64,000 nt of DNA, taken from assembly GCA_036674765.1 (NCBI GenBank), contig JARVKI010000050.1, positions 124,001-188,000 on the forward strand, given 5' to 3'. Below are positions 22,443-33,008 of the stretch, one piece after another. This DNA is from Seiridium cupressi. Taxonomy: Eukaryota > Ascomycota > Sordariomycetes > Amphisphaeriales > Sporocadaceae. The first letter of the stretch is position 1; each line of letters begins with the position of its first letter. Made by a program: the position numbers and the translations under genes. The notes beneath the pieces are model-generated. The model saw only the letters and a list, made by a program, of their open reading frames with translations. It did no database searches and was not told where the DNA came from.

Positions 22443-23205
22443 ATGGTGAAAGTTTCAAGGCCCAAGAAGAATTCGATATCATGGGTGCCTTCGATGGAGC
22501 ACGGCCCCGGAGGACCTGTTGTTGGTTTCGGTCAGAGCGAGCGGGTGGTACAAATGCAGAAACGATTCGATAGAGGCCCTTCTTACATAAACCAAGGTGA
22601 TCCGGAGGTACGTGTGGGGAATAAAACAATCCTTTTACCATACTGTAGTTAAAATCATAGCAGGTTCGCTGGCTCTGCAAACCACCGCATCCGAGACAAC
22701 GTGACACTGTCGCGGACATCGTCCGAGAGGAAACTAGAAACTGCCGATTGAAAACAGCTTGGATCATGTATGCTGCCTACAAGTTTCCGCCTGAATACCA
22801 TGCGCAGACTAAAAACTTACATCTACCAGGGGTGGCTTGCACGCCGAGGCGACAACGAGATGGGCCATAACCGAAACAGGCTTTAATAGAGAAATGGCTG
22901 ACGACGACGCTCATGTGACTGTTCGCATGTGCGGCGATGACAACACCTGCTATTTGCATGGCCATCTCTACCTCTACACTGAGACGGAACAAGTAGCCGC
23001 GGGTTGGCGAGGCGAGATGAAATGGGTTGACGTCGCTAAAAGACTAGTGAAAGAAAAGGAGAGAACATACATAGGAGGAAAGCCGAGTCATATTTGGGTT
23101 TGGGGATCTTATGAGCCCGAGTCTAGGGAATGGCCTCGAAAAGGGCCGAACTTGCCTGTACCACCGTTTGATAGAAAACCGCAGTACGCACACTTGGACG
23201 AGTAA
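22443..23205 (+). CDS. Uncharacterised protein, 214 aa, three exons
   Basis: Exons 22443-22607, 22664-22767 and 22830-23205 join in frame: GTACGT donor to AGCAG acceptor, then GTATGC donor to ACCAG acceptor. The three frames give one continuous hydrophilic protein and none extends sensibly without the introns. It has no signal peptide or membrane helix. It is rich in Trp, Arg, Pro and Glu. The central part has MCGDDNTCYLHGHLYLY and the C-terminal part SHIWVWGSYEPESREWP. I do not recognise the family. The orderly splicing and the aromatic, charged composition support a real gene. An unknown accessory protein is the honest call. Confidence 0.6.
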
Positions 23206-23542
23206 TTATAGGGTACGAGGAAATATCATCGTTGTTTTGGAAGAAATTGTTCCACTCTGACACGCAAGACTGGGTAAACTAGCTATGTGGTGGTCTAAAA
23301 ACCCACCTCATTGGTGGTATTTGAGAGATAGCATAAATGGCAATAAATACAAGCTTTCCAAGGCAGCAGTTCATAGACAAAGGCCCTTCCTTCATTTGTG
23401 ATAAAGTCATCAATAGTGATTCTATGTTACGGATTCCCAGACATCTTCAATTGTTTGGCAACGGTATACATGCAACTGTTTGAATGCCAATGCTGCTATT
23501 ATGTACCCTCAATACTAGCTAAGCTTCCCTACATGTTCTGTG
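23206..23542. other. Short convergent intergenic region
   Basis: Lies between the 3' ends of the 214-aa gene and the small membrane protein gene. It is AT-rich, with no open frame of note. It probably contains the two polyadenylation regions. Confidence 0.5.
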
Positions 23543-24001
23543 TTACCATCGTCCACCTGCCTCATACTTCGGGGTAGTCTCCATTGCACAACTATCTCTC
23601 TCTCGGTCATAATCCACCGCATGATCCAAACTGAATGATGACATGTTACCGTTGTGGGTGCTGCCATCGTGGCCCGTCGTTGCAGTTGCCGACGTTGTAG
23701 TTGCCGACGTTGTAAGTGATGCTAACCATGCAATAGGTCTAGTGATCCCGCAAGCACCGTGTAGACACGTCGCTACCATGACAAAGACTAAGCAAATTGG
23801 GATGGCTACCAAGATAAATGGTAAGAGCACCGTGCTGACCAGTACAAGGCCTAGCCACACATAGACAATCGTGAGCCGCCTCCGCATGAAGCACCGTTTC
23901 TCTCTGACCAGGTGTTTGCACCAATACGACCCAATAGCCATGCCCAGGATAGCCCATATGACCGCAATCAAGACGAGGTCGTCAGATATATTTTTCTTCA
24001 T
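23543..24001 (-). CDS. Small multi-pass membrane protein, 152 aa
   Basis: An uninterrupted frame from ATG at 24001. Hydrophobic stretches at about residues 8-27, 44-62 and 64-84 suggest two or three helices, separated by a basic loop (HLVREKRCFMRRR). The C-terminal 65 residues are polar and Thr/Ala-rich. They include the repeat TTSAT-TTSAT, encoded by a perfect 15-bp tandem duplication at 23685-23714. I recognise no family. Length and hydropathy make a coding role reasonable, but no splice evidence supports it, so confidence is moderate. Confidence 0.45.
   Translation of the reverse strand: MKKNISDDLVLIAVIWAILGMAIGSYWCKHLVREKRCFMRRRLTIVYVWLGLVLVSTVLLPFILVAIPICLVFVMVATCLHGACGITRPIAWLASLTTSATTTSATATTGHDGSTHNGNMSSFSLDHAVDYDRERDSCAMETTPKYEAGGRW
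23685..23714. repeat. 15-bp perfect tandem duplication
   Basis: GTTGCCGACGTTGTA occurs twice head to tail (23685-23699 and 23700-23714) within the coding region of the small membrane protein. It keeps the reading frame and adds five residues. Confidence 0.9.
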
Positions 24002-26827
24002 GATTCGATAATGATGCGAGATTGGTACAAATAACGTGTGGTTGAGTGGTGACGCAGGTTGAAGAGGTATGGTGCAAGAATAAATTTAGTGCTAAGTCAA
24101 TATAGCTAGCAAGCGGAGAAGAAATAAGCTCTTTGAAGGCTGCTTTCTACGACTGACGGAGAAAGAAATGATGACTAGTGATACGGAGTTGAGTTTGATA
24201 TGGCTACCGTGCGATTCCCTGTCTTCTACTTCTTGGTGGAGCAGGGGCCAATGGGCCTGGTTGAAATACGCTCTTACCACCAGAGTTGATCAGCGATGAG
24301 CAAGTTGCTTTATGTTTAAGGCACCTGACGCCGAGCTGACTCAAATGGCCGCACGGCAATTCCGAAGAAAGATATATGCTCGATTCTCTGGCCATAAGAC
24401 CGAGCTGCTCCTGTGTGTGGAGGTTCTGATGGAATTTCTCCTTCGTTAACACACTAAGCTCCAGCAGACGTCTGGTTCCACTGCATGTAACAATGTATTG
24501 TTGTCTGACGATGAGCAAATATGCGATTTATACTTCTCATATACTCTCTAATGCAGCCACTTTAGAGTGATGAAGTGGCGAATGGATGGAAGCTCGAGTA
24601 TATTATAATTTACCGATTTTCGAGCATGGAAACAAAATGCAACCACTGGCTCGTAGATCGCTTGTGAACTTCCAATCTAGTCAGCTCCATTGGCTGTCCT
24701 GGGCCTCAGTTGGCTTACGCATTCCATCTTCATTCAACCGGTTTACTAGTGGTCTATCGTTTCTTCAAAGCATCTCTCTACATGTCACCCGCTAATATGA
24801 GAATTTAACACAACCATGGCTGTTGTGGTTTCTTTCGTTGCTCAGTCTTCACGTCATCTTACCACCCTGAGCACTGTATTGTGTATAGTATGCGATTTCG
24901 AACACTGGATGATGGTACTACCATATAAATCAGGGCAGAAATATAGCAGCTATGAACAGTGCTTGTCTTGCAGGCCCAGGCTAGGACTGGGAGTCGGTCG
25001 TCTTCCAGGCAATTTGGCGGTCAGCAGTGGCGCATCAATACGTGGGCGATATGCTACGCCACACCACATGGAAATAGCAGATTCGGGTTTGACGCATTAA
25101 ATTCGTGGCCGCCCCTCCCTTCCCAGTTAAGAAGTGGAAGTTCGTTGTGTCCCATAGGAAATTCAGTGGGATGCATAGAACTGAATGGGTTAGGCCGAAA
25201 TATGGGAGATGTGGTCGTCTACTGCGGCTCGATCCCTCACTCTGGCCAGCGAGAGATTGCCATGAACGAGAATGTACTTTTCCACAGACCTGTCCACCAA
25301 CCAGGGGAACAGGGTCAGTTGCCACTGCCCCAGTCGATCATTCGAAATGGGACTAACAAACGTTCGAATTCCAAAACTGGTAGGCTTATAGTCTAAGTTG
25401 AATGGGAACGGATGTGGATACTATTAGCCTCTTCAACTAAGGATAGCGCACTGATTGTAGTGCTGCTTTTCTATAACGAAACCTTGTCTCTACCTCCATA
25501 GAGTGTGTTCGAAGTTTATTTCGTTCTGCTGGGCAATCATGTTTGAGGTGAATGCGCAAGGCCAGATCATACGAACTGCCTTCGAGGCCATAATGCGGAC
25601 AGGAGTCATGCATGTAGTGAGATGGTGCGGTCTCCCCCGATATAACTGGCGGCGGCACATACATGGAAGGTTGTGAGTCTTTTGATCAATATATTCAATT
25701 GAATGACTCGAGAACATAGGCACACGAGCGAGGCCGGTCCCGACAGGAAGATCATCCTCGTGTACCATGGTGTTGTGACTGACTAACTGGGAATCGCCGC
25801 CGCGCTTCGTGTGGGCTCTCTTGGCAGGAAATAGTCTCCGGCTCGATGCCCCAAGCAGCCAACCGACCGAGGGACTTTGGTGAGACTTTTCACCTCAGCC
25901 GGGCCGCAGTGTGGCCAGGGTCCAGTGGAATAGGCCTAGCCTTACGAAGCCGTAGCGAGCAATTGGCTCGCTTAGGTTGCTGGCTGTCATCACGAACCAG
26001 CATGCGGCATGTTCCAAAGTACAATGTAGCCAAATTGGGGGTGGCTATGTCCAAGGCACAGGATCCCAGTGGAGTCGGGCCTGCGGTTTGATGTCACGGA
26101 CTCAAGCTTGATTGCTCAGATCTGCTGCAAATCTCTGCCCGTCAGCCCATCTCCTATTCTTCTCCAGACTCCAGCCATAACTTAAAAAAATAGTTCCGCC
26201 ACTTGACGAGCGCCGCCGTTGCTTCTCACCAGCAAGCGTGTCCTTTGGCACACTCACAGACTTACACAGCCTTCCTCCACAGCTCCTTCCCACTAACCTA
26301 GCACAGCGGCTTCTCCTCAGTCCAGGGACCAGCGCCCCCGTGGCATAATCTGACATGCAGCGGTCGTGGGGAACAACTCGCAGCTGAAACCCCCCTATGG
26401 GCGACCGACAAAATCCTCCTGCCCCAGCCCGACTGCTCTTGAGCTTCTAAATTGGCACCCGTGAGGCTGAATCCGCAGATTTTAGTCGTCCACCAGCTCT
26501 CACAATCGCCCGTTTTCCCTGCTGCGGCCGCGGGCAGTCTTCTCTAGACCCTGGACTCATATTTAATTACCAGGCTCCCCAGCCACCCGCGCGCGCCTTT
26601 ACCACTGTAATCTCTAATCAAAAGACCACTCCACTGGAACCACATCACGCTAAAGGGAGAAAAACATTATCCACTTGAGACAATTCCGGTCAACGATCAA
26701 CTGGACTGTCACGGAGGCACAACACTATCAGAGAAAGAAAGGGTTCGCATAACCACGGTTTTGGAGTTACCCCGGGAATACGGTATACGCCACTCGTCCA
26801 CCAGCCGATGCGACTGCGATAGTCACC
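24002..26827. other. Large intergenic region, no gene seen
   Basis: About 2.8 kb. I checked the open frames at 24204-24518 (minus), 24816-25396 (plus), 25437-25768 (minus), 25846-26091 (plus) and 26102-26356 (minus). None shows a domain, hydrophobic pattern or credible splice partners, and most overlap each other. From about 26500 the sequence becomes C-rich and looks like the promoter and leader of the membrane protein gene at 26828. Confidence 0.4.
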
Positions 26828-27526
26828 ATGTCTACCGCATCGTTCTCGTCAGACTCGGCCAGTACATCGCAAAGTGGTGGTCGTCGCGTGGGCCTCCTCG
26901 TCTCCCGCCGCGACTCGGGCTGCTACTCCGACAGCTGCTACTCGGAACCATACCCCTACGACGCGTTTTACAAGGAAAAGCCGCTACCAGACTACCTTAG
27001 CAGCCATGTCGAGCAGCAACTGTCCGGCTGGACGATGGTGCAAATCGGCCTGCGCATCACGTCGCTGTTCCTATGTGGCATCGTCGCGGGATGCAGTGTT
27101 CGAGGGTACCTAACAGGCTTAATATTATGGCTGCCGCTTGTTATCGTCATTTTCGTCTGGGAGGTCGCAGAGCTTCTGGTGTTCGCAGTGCAACGGACTC
27201 ACGGCATAGCGCCAATGGCGCATGTCACCATGGAGCTCATCATTGCGCTCGGGGCGCTCGCCTATACTGGGCTCTCCGTGTGGGAAGTCTTCGTGTTCAG
27301 GGGTTACCGGAGTATAGTCGAGTTCGCAGTTGTGACTGGGCTTTGCGCCTTGATATCGTAAGTCACCATTTTATGGCCCGTCGGCCCTACTCGATGAATG
27401 CACCTTCATAAATTGAGACTGACTCAAGACCCCAGGGCTTGCCATGCGACACTTTTCGCGCGCGCATTGGTCGACCATGGCTCAAAACGGAGGAGAGAGG
27501 CGAGCTACAGTCTCTATTTGGACTGA
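26828..27526 (+). CDS. Four-helix membrane protein, 206 aa, two exons
   Basis: Exon 26828-27357 joins 27436-27526 across a 78-nt intron (GTAAGT donor, ACTGACTC branch, CCCAG acceptor). The unspliced frame would stop exactly at the donor. Spliced, it continues SACHATLFARALVDHGSKRR and ends in YSLYLD. The first 65 residues are polar, Ser-rich and contain Tyr/Cys pairs. Four hydrophobic segments follow, at about 72-92, 94-120, 133-156 and 161-186. Short loops and an acidic residue in the second helix (WEVAELL) are visible. The family is not one I can name. It shares layout and the helix-4 end with the protein at 28682-29657, so the two are probably distant paralogues. A nearer acceptor seven bases upstream gives a poorer tail. 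Confidence 0.68.
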
Positions 27527-28681
27527 AAAATAATTGGGGTCGGTTGCATATATCTGCATTTTGGACCAAAGAAAGTACATTCTCATCCGGGCATTGAATG
27601 CATATAGCGACGGCGTTTTTTCTGGTTGCATCATTTTATCTTCTATTTAGAGCGGATACCCAGCCATAGACAGCATGGATTCTTCAATATTCGTGTCACA
27701 CAATGTCAATAGCTTCATCTGATTCCCTCTGTATACTGGGGTGCGAGCTTCTATAGCGTACACTGTATGTTTAACCTTAATTCCTAACTCTATCTCGCAC
27801 CGATGCTCCACGTTGATGCATTGTAACAGTCAAGTTCACCTACCACGAAGCGCTAGTTAGAGCTCGACCGATTTCCTGTTTGGTAGAGCAATGCGAGCAC
27901 CAGCCAATAAGACGCAGAGAAGCAAGAGGTTTCACAATGATACCCTTTAGAGAAGGCCAGAATACATTGTCTGCCAGGTTTCAAAACTTCGAGTTCATGA
28001 CTGTGACGTTGTCTCGGGATCCTGCCAAAACTTATGACGAAACAAAGGAAGGATGCAGTCACATATCACTCACAGCATGCCTTGCAGTGGGAAGCCACTT
28101 GGCAGTGCCCCAACCCATGCCGGGCCATGTGCTGACAGCCAACTACCTAAGGAGTTAAGCACGGTAGGATTCGGCGGAGCTTGCAGATCTTCGCCGATGG
28201 ATTATGCTAAGGTTCTGGAGCTCAAATTTGCAGTAACTCACTCTGCGGACGGGATTCTTTGGTGACAGATGTGATATGATGAGGATGGAACAGATGATTC
28301 CAGTAAAGTGTGATTATACAATGAGCATTCTGAACAAACGTCTGAACGGGCGCACAGCTGCTATTCGCGGGCAAAGTGCTCAAAGAGTTGAATCGCGCAG
28401 TCTGCCCTGCATGCTTTGAATGTTACGGCTGTGCCCCCGTCACGGTACTTTATACGGCTGCCTAAGCCACGAGGGGATGCCCAGCCTTGGGGGAAAGGAA
28501 TGCAGAACATCTTGACCGGGTCTTTTCCACAGTCATATGATTTACAGGACCAGCTTACTGACGTTGTTGTTATCCTCTGCGCATTCATCGCTCAGTACAG
28601 GACTACCCGAGGATTCATAGAGCAACAAACCGTCGTGGAGCAAGGCTGACACCAGCTGTCAATTTGATCGCATAATTGACC
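27527..28681. other. Intergenic region between two membrane-protein genes
   Basis: About 1.15 kb. Open frames of 69-92 codons at 27853-28265 and 28361-28649 lie on both strands over the same bases and have no features. Nothing else is seen. Confidence 0.45.
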
Positions 28682-29657
28682 ATGATCCCTGAACATGAGG
28701 CTGCAGACGATGCCCCTACATCCACTCCAGTCCATACAGTTGATTTACATACTCCTCAATCTCAACACAATGCTGACAGACAATCCTCGACACAAAGTTA
28801 CAGACTTTCCCCTCAGGCTGAAGAGGGAATAAAGGCAGCCGTAGCCGCTACCATTCCAGCCAAAGCCGCCGGCGCAGCAAGATGGGCAATCTACAAGAAC
28901 ATCTTGCGTTGGGCATCGCTCATCATCAGTGCTGCAGTCATCATCGCCGAGTCGCTTGTCGCGATATTTGATGAACGGTATCTTGATACCTTCTTTAGTA
29001 TTCCGTGGGTGAGTACGGCTGTCTTATGTCGCTGAGGTCTTGCTCGCGCTGACGACATTCGAAGGCTGTATTGGTATGCGGTTGGGATATTTGGCGTGTT
29101 GTGGAACAGCATAAACAGCAGGGCACTACAACCATTTCAATACAAGTTCTCGTTGGTGAAGGGGCCGTCATGATCTCAGGTCTTTCCGCATTTGCGGGTT
29201 TCGCATACTTTATCAGCAGTCGGTATTGGAGGGTCGACTCGTCACGTGGAAGCTGCTTGGTGATTGCTATTGTTGTGTTAACGTAAGTCTTCAACTCGAT
29301 GCTCGTTTGGAATCCAATTCCGGTAGCTTTGAGAGCAACATCATCAGATGACAAGACAGAGGGACTTAGCACTAAGCGATAATTAGGGCCATCCACACCG
29401 TACTTTTGATTCGTGCTTGTCTTGAAAAACATTGGGGGACTACGTTGGGCGGCAGTGAAAACCTCGAGTTGCCCTCGTACCCAAGACCACCACAGACACA
29501 GCCGGCTCAGATCATAGTTCAGTACCTGCATACATGCCCACATTGCGGAAAAGATACTGAACCGAAGCCGGGAGAGGCCATTAACGAGGAGTTGGCAGCA
29601 CGAGGCGAAATGCAACCTCAAGGACTCTCACCGGCTCAGCTGATGCACGTTCACTGA
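28682..29657 (+). CDS. Four-helix membrane protein with CPHC motif, 271 aa
   Basis: Exons 28682-29008, 29065-29282 and 29387-29657 join in frame (GTGAGT/GAAG, GTAAGT/TTAG). The N-terminal 70 residues are polar. Hydrophobic segments follow at about 75-95, 105-122, 136-160 and 172-192. The last one ends in AIHTVLLIRACLEKHWG, which aligns with ACHATLFARALVDHGSK in the 206-aa protein 1.2 kb upstream. The C-terminal tail is cytosolic-type, Pro-rich, with HTCPHCGK, a CXXC pair that may bind metal or form a disulfide. Function is unknown. The same strand, the shared architecture and the short distance suggest an old tandem duplication. Confidence 0.68.
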
Positions 29658-29918
29658 GAACCAAGATTGTCACCAACTTGGAAGGAAATACATCGGGGGC
29701 TTCCAGGACCTTACAAGAATTAGAAGGAACAACGCAAGCAAGGCAAGTCGAGCGTAATTCGTCTGGTCGAACTTGCTAGTACAAGGCTGCCGAATAAGAG
29801 GCCGAAGGATGGCAAAACGGTCTCAAAAGAAGATGCTGTATCTTGAGCTTCTCAGCATAAAAAGGCGGACCTCGCACAACTCGTCAGCTAATACCCTCTC
29901 CCTGTGGTAGCCGTCTCT

Positions 29919-29939
29919 TGCCTACACTTGGTGTAGGCA
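29919..29939. repeat. Perfect 9-bp inverted repeat with 3-nt loop
   Basis: TGCCTACAC and GTGTAGGCA flank the loop TTG. The nearby repeat GGTAGGC prolongs partial pairing. It lies about 260 bp after the membrane-protein stop codon. It could be an RNA hairpin in a 3' end or a chance palindrome. Confidence 0.5.
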
Positions 29940-30554
29940 GGGTAGGCGTGGACTTAGGCCGAAAGAGCTCTCGACCTTGTGGTATCCATTTAAGGACTGA
30001 CAAACAACGAAAGACCTATGAGAGATTCAGCTCGCACGTATGCGCTGGTGTTTGCGTGTCACAAAGGTCTTTGAGCAGGAAGTCGAAGATCAACAGCGTC
30101 TATGCCAAGTCGATTTCCGGCACTGTTTGGAAAGGTATACTTGTACTGAGTACATATCACCTTGCTCCGTGGAAGGATGTCATGCTCTCATCAACGGCAA
30201 AACACATAGTACCTTGCGATCTCGGGTGCAAGACCTAGCTCTGCTATCAGCTAGTAATCGAAAAAGATGGAATAGACTTCGACATTGGGTTGACGGGATG
30301 CCCGAGAAACTACCCCAACACTTTACAGGGTGCATGACACGCACTCTATGGAGGATTTCTTTAGCATGTCTCCGGATTTCTTTGGATAAGCGCATGGGAT
30401 TTCATGCAGGCTAGATGATTCATCCAGCTGTACCTAGTATAATCCGCCGTTGGGATCAAAGCTGGAGGAGGAACAAAATTGATATCAATAAAATTTCTAT
30501 GTTCGTAAGGCGCTAAAGTGTCGGTCTTGTATACTCTGGCTGCTTCGAGGCACC

Positions 30555-30562
30555 TGACGTCA
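30555..30562. promoter_or_regulatory. CRE-type palindrome TGACGTCA
   Basis: A perfect TGACGTCA, extended to the 10-bp palindrome CTGACGTCAG, lies about 500 bp upstream of the Arb1-type ATG. The same octamer occurs about 610 bp upstream of eS1. Function is inferred from position and from the known preference of ATF/CREB bZIP factors. Confidence 0.3.
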
Positions 30563-31059
30563 GAGCGCACTGTCCAAGCCCCGTGGTCAGCAGTGGGTCT
30601 CTTGGTGCCTGAAACGCCAGGAGAAGTGCTCAGCCCAATCAGATACTTTCCTTATCGCGGTTATCAGAGTTTTTGGGCGGGCGAAAAAAATCCTAACCCC
30701 ACCATGGAATACAGCCCACCAAGGCAATAGTGAGTCGCCCGCCGTAAGCCACCTTTGCCCCTCCCTCCGCCGACCGTCAGGGCAGATCGAAATACCCTTT
30801 TTCCCTCTCAACCCCAAGTTCCTCGATTCTGCGAAAATTGCAACTTCGTGGTCCGATTTCATCCCCATCTTCTCTTGCTGGAACCTTGGTCACATTCGCT
30901 TGTGATCTCCCAGCTCACATCACTCACTCCCTCACAAAGCGGGGTAATCTTTTTCTTTTACACCAGCGCCAGCAAAAACCGGCCTGCTTCTACATACCAG
31001 ATCCACGGCTACTCGCTGTCAGTCCATATTGACAAAAAACCCTAACCTACCAAGCCAAA

Positions 31060-33008
31060 ATGGTTTCCGCATCCAAGGAAAAGAGACTCGCCGCCAAGGC
31101 TGCCGCTGCCGGTGATGGCAAGGGCGAGAAGAAGACGCTCGTCTCCCGCTCCAAGGCTGGCTCCAAGGCCGCATCCAAGAATGCCAGCGCCGCCGGCTCA
31201 GAAGCCGGGGACGAAACCCCTCCCGACCTCGAAGAGGCTGCCACCGACAGCAAGAAGATGGAGAAGGTCAAGCGTCTGGCCGAACAAAGGGACAAGCATG
31301 GGTTGACCGACAGAGTGACTACTGGTGTCTTGGCCTCGACCAAAGCCAGCAAGGACGTCAAGATCATCAGCACCAGCTTGACCTTCCACGGCCGAGAGCT
31401 GATCAAGGACAGCACTCTCGAGCTCACTATGGGCCGACGATACGGCTTACTCGGTGAGAACGGTTGCGGTAAGAGTACTTTACTCAAGGCGATCGCCGCC
31501 CGCGAATACCCCGTCCCCGAGCACATTGATATCTATCTCCTGAACGAGGGTGCTCCTCCCTCCGACTTTGGAGCCCTGGAGTGGGTTCTCAACGAGGCCG
31601 AGAACGAGATGAAGCGTCTAGACGAACTCGCGGAGAGGTACTTGGAGGAGGAAGGCCCGGAAAGCCCTATCCTCCTGGACCTCTACGATCACATGGACAA
31701 GATGGACCCTTCAACCTTTGCTACTCGTGCATCTCTCATTCTGACCGGTCTCGGCTTCAACAAGGTCACCATCCATAAGAAGACCAAGGATATGTCTGGT
31801 GGATGGCGTATGCGTGTTGCTCTCGCCAAGGCGCTGTTCGTCAAGCCGTCATTGCTGCTTTTGGACGACCCCACTGCCCATTTGGACTTGGAGGCATGCG
31901 TGTGGCTGGAAGAGTACATGAAGAAGTGGGAGCGTACGTTGGTTCTTGTTTCCCACTCGGAGGATTTCTTGAACGGTGTCTGCACCAACATGATCGACAT
32001 GCGCGAAAAGAAACTCATCTACTACGGAGGAAACTACGACTCCTATGACAAGACCCGTAGGGAGCAAGAGATCAACCAACAGAAGGCTTACGAGAAGCAG
32101 CAGGCTGAGATTGCGCACATCGACAAGTTCATCGCCAGTGCCGGTACATATGCCAACTTGGTCAAGCAAGCCAAGTCTCGTGAGAAGCAGAAGGAGAAGA
32201 TCCTGGAAAATGCTGTCGACAAGCCCAAGAAGGACAGAGAATTCGCTTTCAGGTTCGGTGATGCCGACAAGCTCCCTCCTCCTGTGCTTGCATTCGACGA
32301 CGTCACCTTCTCTTACTCTGGCGAGCCAAAGGATGACCTGTACCGCCACATCGATCTCGGTTTCGATATGGACTCACGTTCCTGCCTAGTCGGACCCAAC
32401 GGTGTTGGAAAATCGACTTTGCTGCGTCTAATGACCGGCAAGCTCAGCCCTACGTCTGGTTCGGTTCGCAGACACACTCACTTGAAGCTGGGCATGTACT
32501 CCCAGCACAGCGCTGAGCAGCTGGACTTGACAAAGAGTGCGCTGGACTTCGTTCGCGACAAGTACCGAGAGAAGTCGCAGGATATCTCCTACTGGCGACA
32601 GCAGCTAGGCAGATATGGTGTGTCGGGTAACACACAGACAGCTCTCATGGGAACTCTCTCCGAGGGCCAGAAGAGTCGTATCGTGTTCGCATTGCTGGCT
32701 ATTGATGGTCCCAATATGCTGCTGCTCGACGAGCCTACAAACGGTCTGGATATCCCCACTATCGATGCCCTTGCCGACGCTATCAAAGTATTCAACGGCG
32801 GTGTCATTGTCGTCAGTCACGACTTTAGGTAAGCGATATCCCTGCCCGATGCTATGTGCGCAACCACTAATGACTCCATAGATTGCTCGACAAGATCGCC
32901 AAGCAAATCCTGGTCTGTGAGAACAAGACCATCACGGTATGGGACGGTTCCATTGGAGAGTACAAGAATTCGCTGCGGAAGAAGATGATTGCAGCGGGTT
33001 CTGTCTAA
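31060..33008 (+). CDS. ARB1: ABC-F ATPase of the Arb1 type, ribosome biogenesis, 631 aa
   Basis: A soluble twin-cassette ATPase without membrane helices. In yeast Arb1 acts in 40S and 60S maturation and export and shuttles between nucleus and cytosol. Exon 31060-32828 joins 32882-33008 (GTAAGC donor, CATAG acceptor), rebuilding [15 protein letters not shown]. The basic Ala/Lys/Ser N-terminus (1-70) precedes cassette 1, with Walker [10 protein letters not shown] (132-140), signature MSGGW (245-249) and Walker [13 protein letters not shown] (265-276). A charged linker (about 330-395) follows. Cassette 2 has GPNGVGKST (445-453), LSEGQ (533-537) and [12 protein letters not shown] (553-564). Cassette 1 has Asp where the catalytic Glu is usual and Ala for the Asn, which I recall as common in filamentous-fungal Arb1. 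Length fits the family. Confidence 0.93.

Larger units (their letters stand above)
29658..31059. other. Intergenic region upstream of the ABC-F gene
   Basis: About 1.4 kb. It contains a short perfect hairpin (29919-29939) and a TGACGTCA site (30555-30562). A 124-codon open frame at 30040-30414 has no features. From about 30860 to 31059 the sequence is C/T-rich with few G, as expected for the leader of a highly expressed gene. Confidence 0.5.

Noticed and set aside
30040..30414. 124-codon plus-strand open frame with several cysteines
   Set aside because: No regular zinc-finger spacing, no domain and no splice partner; random for a region this size.
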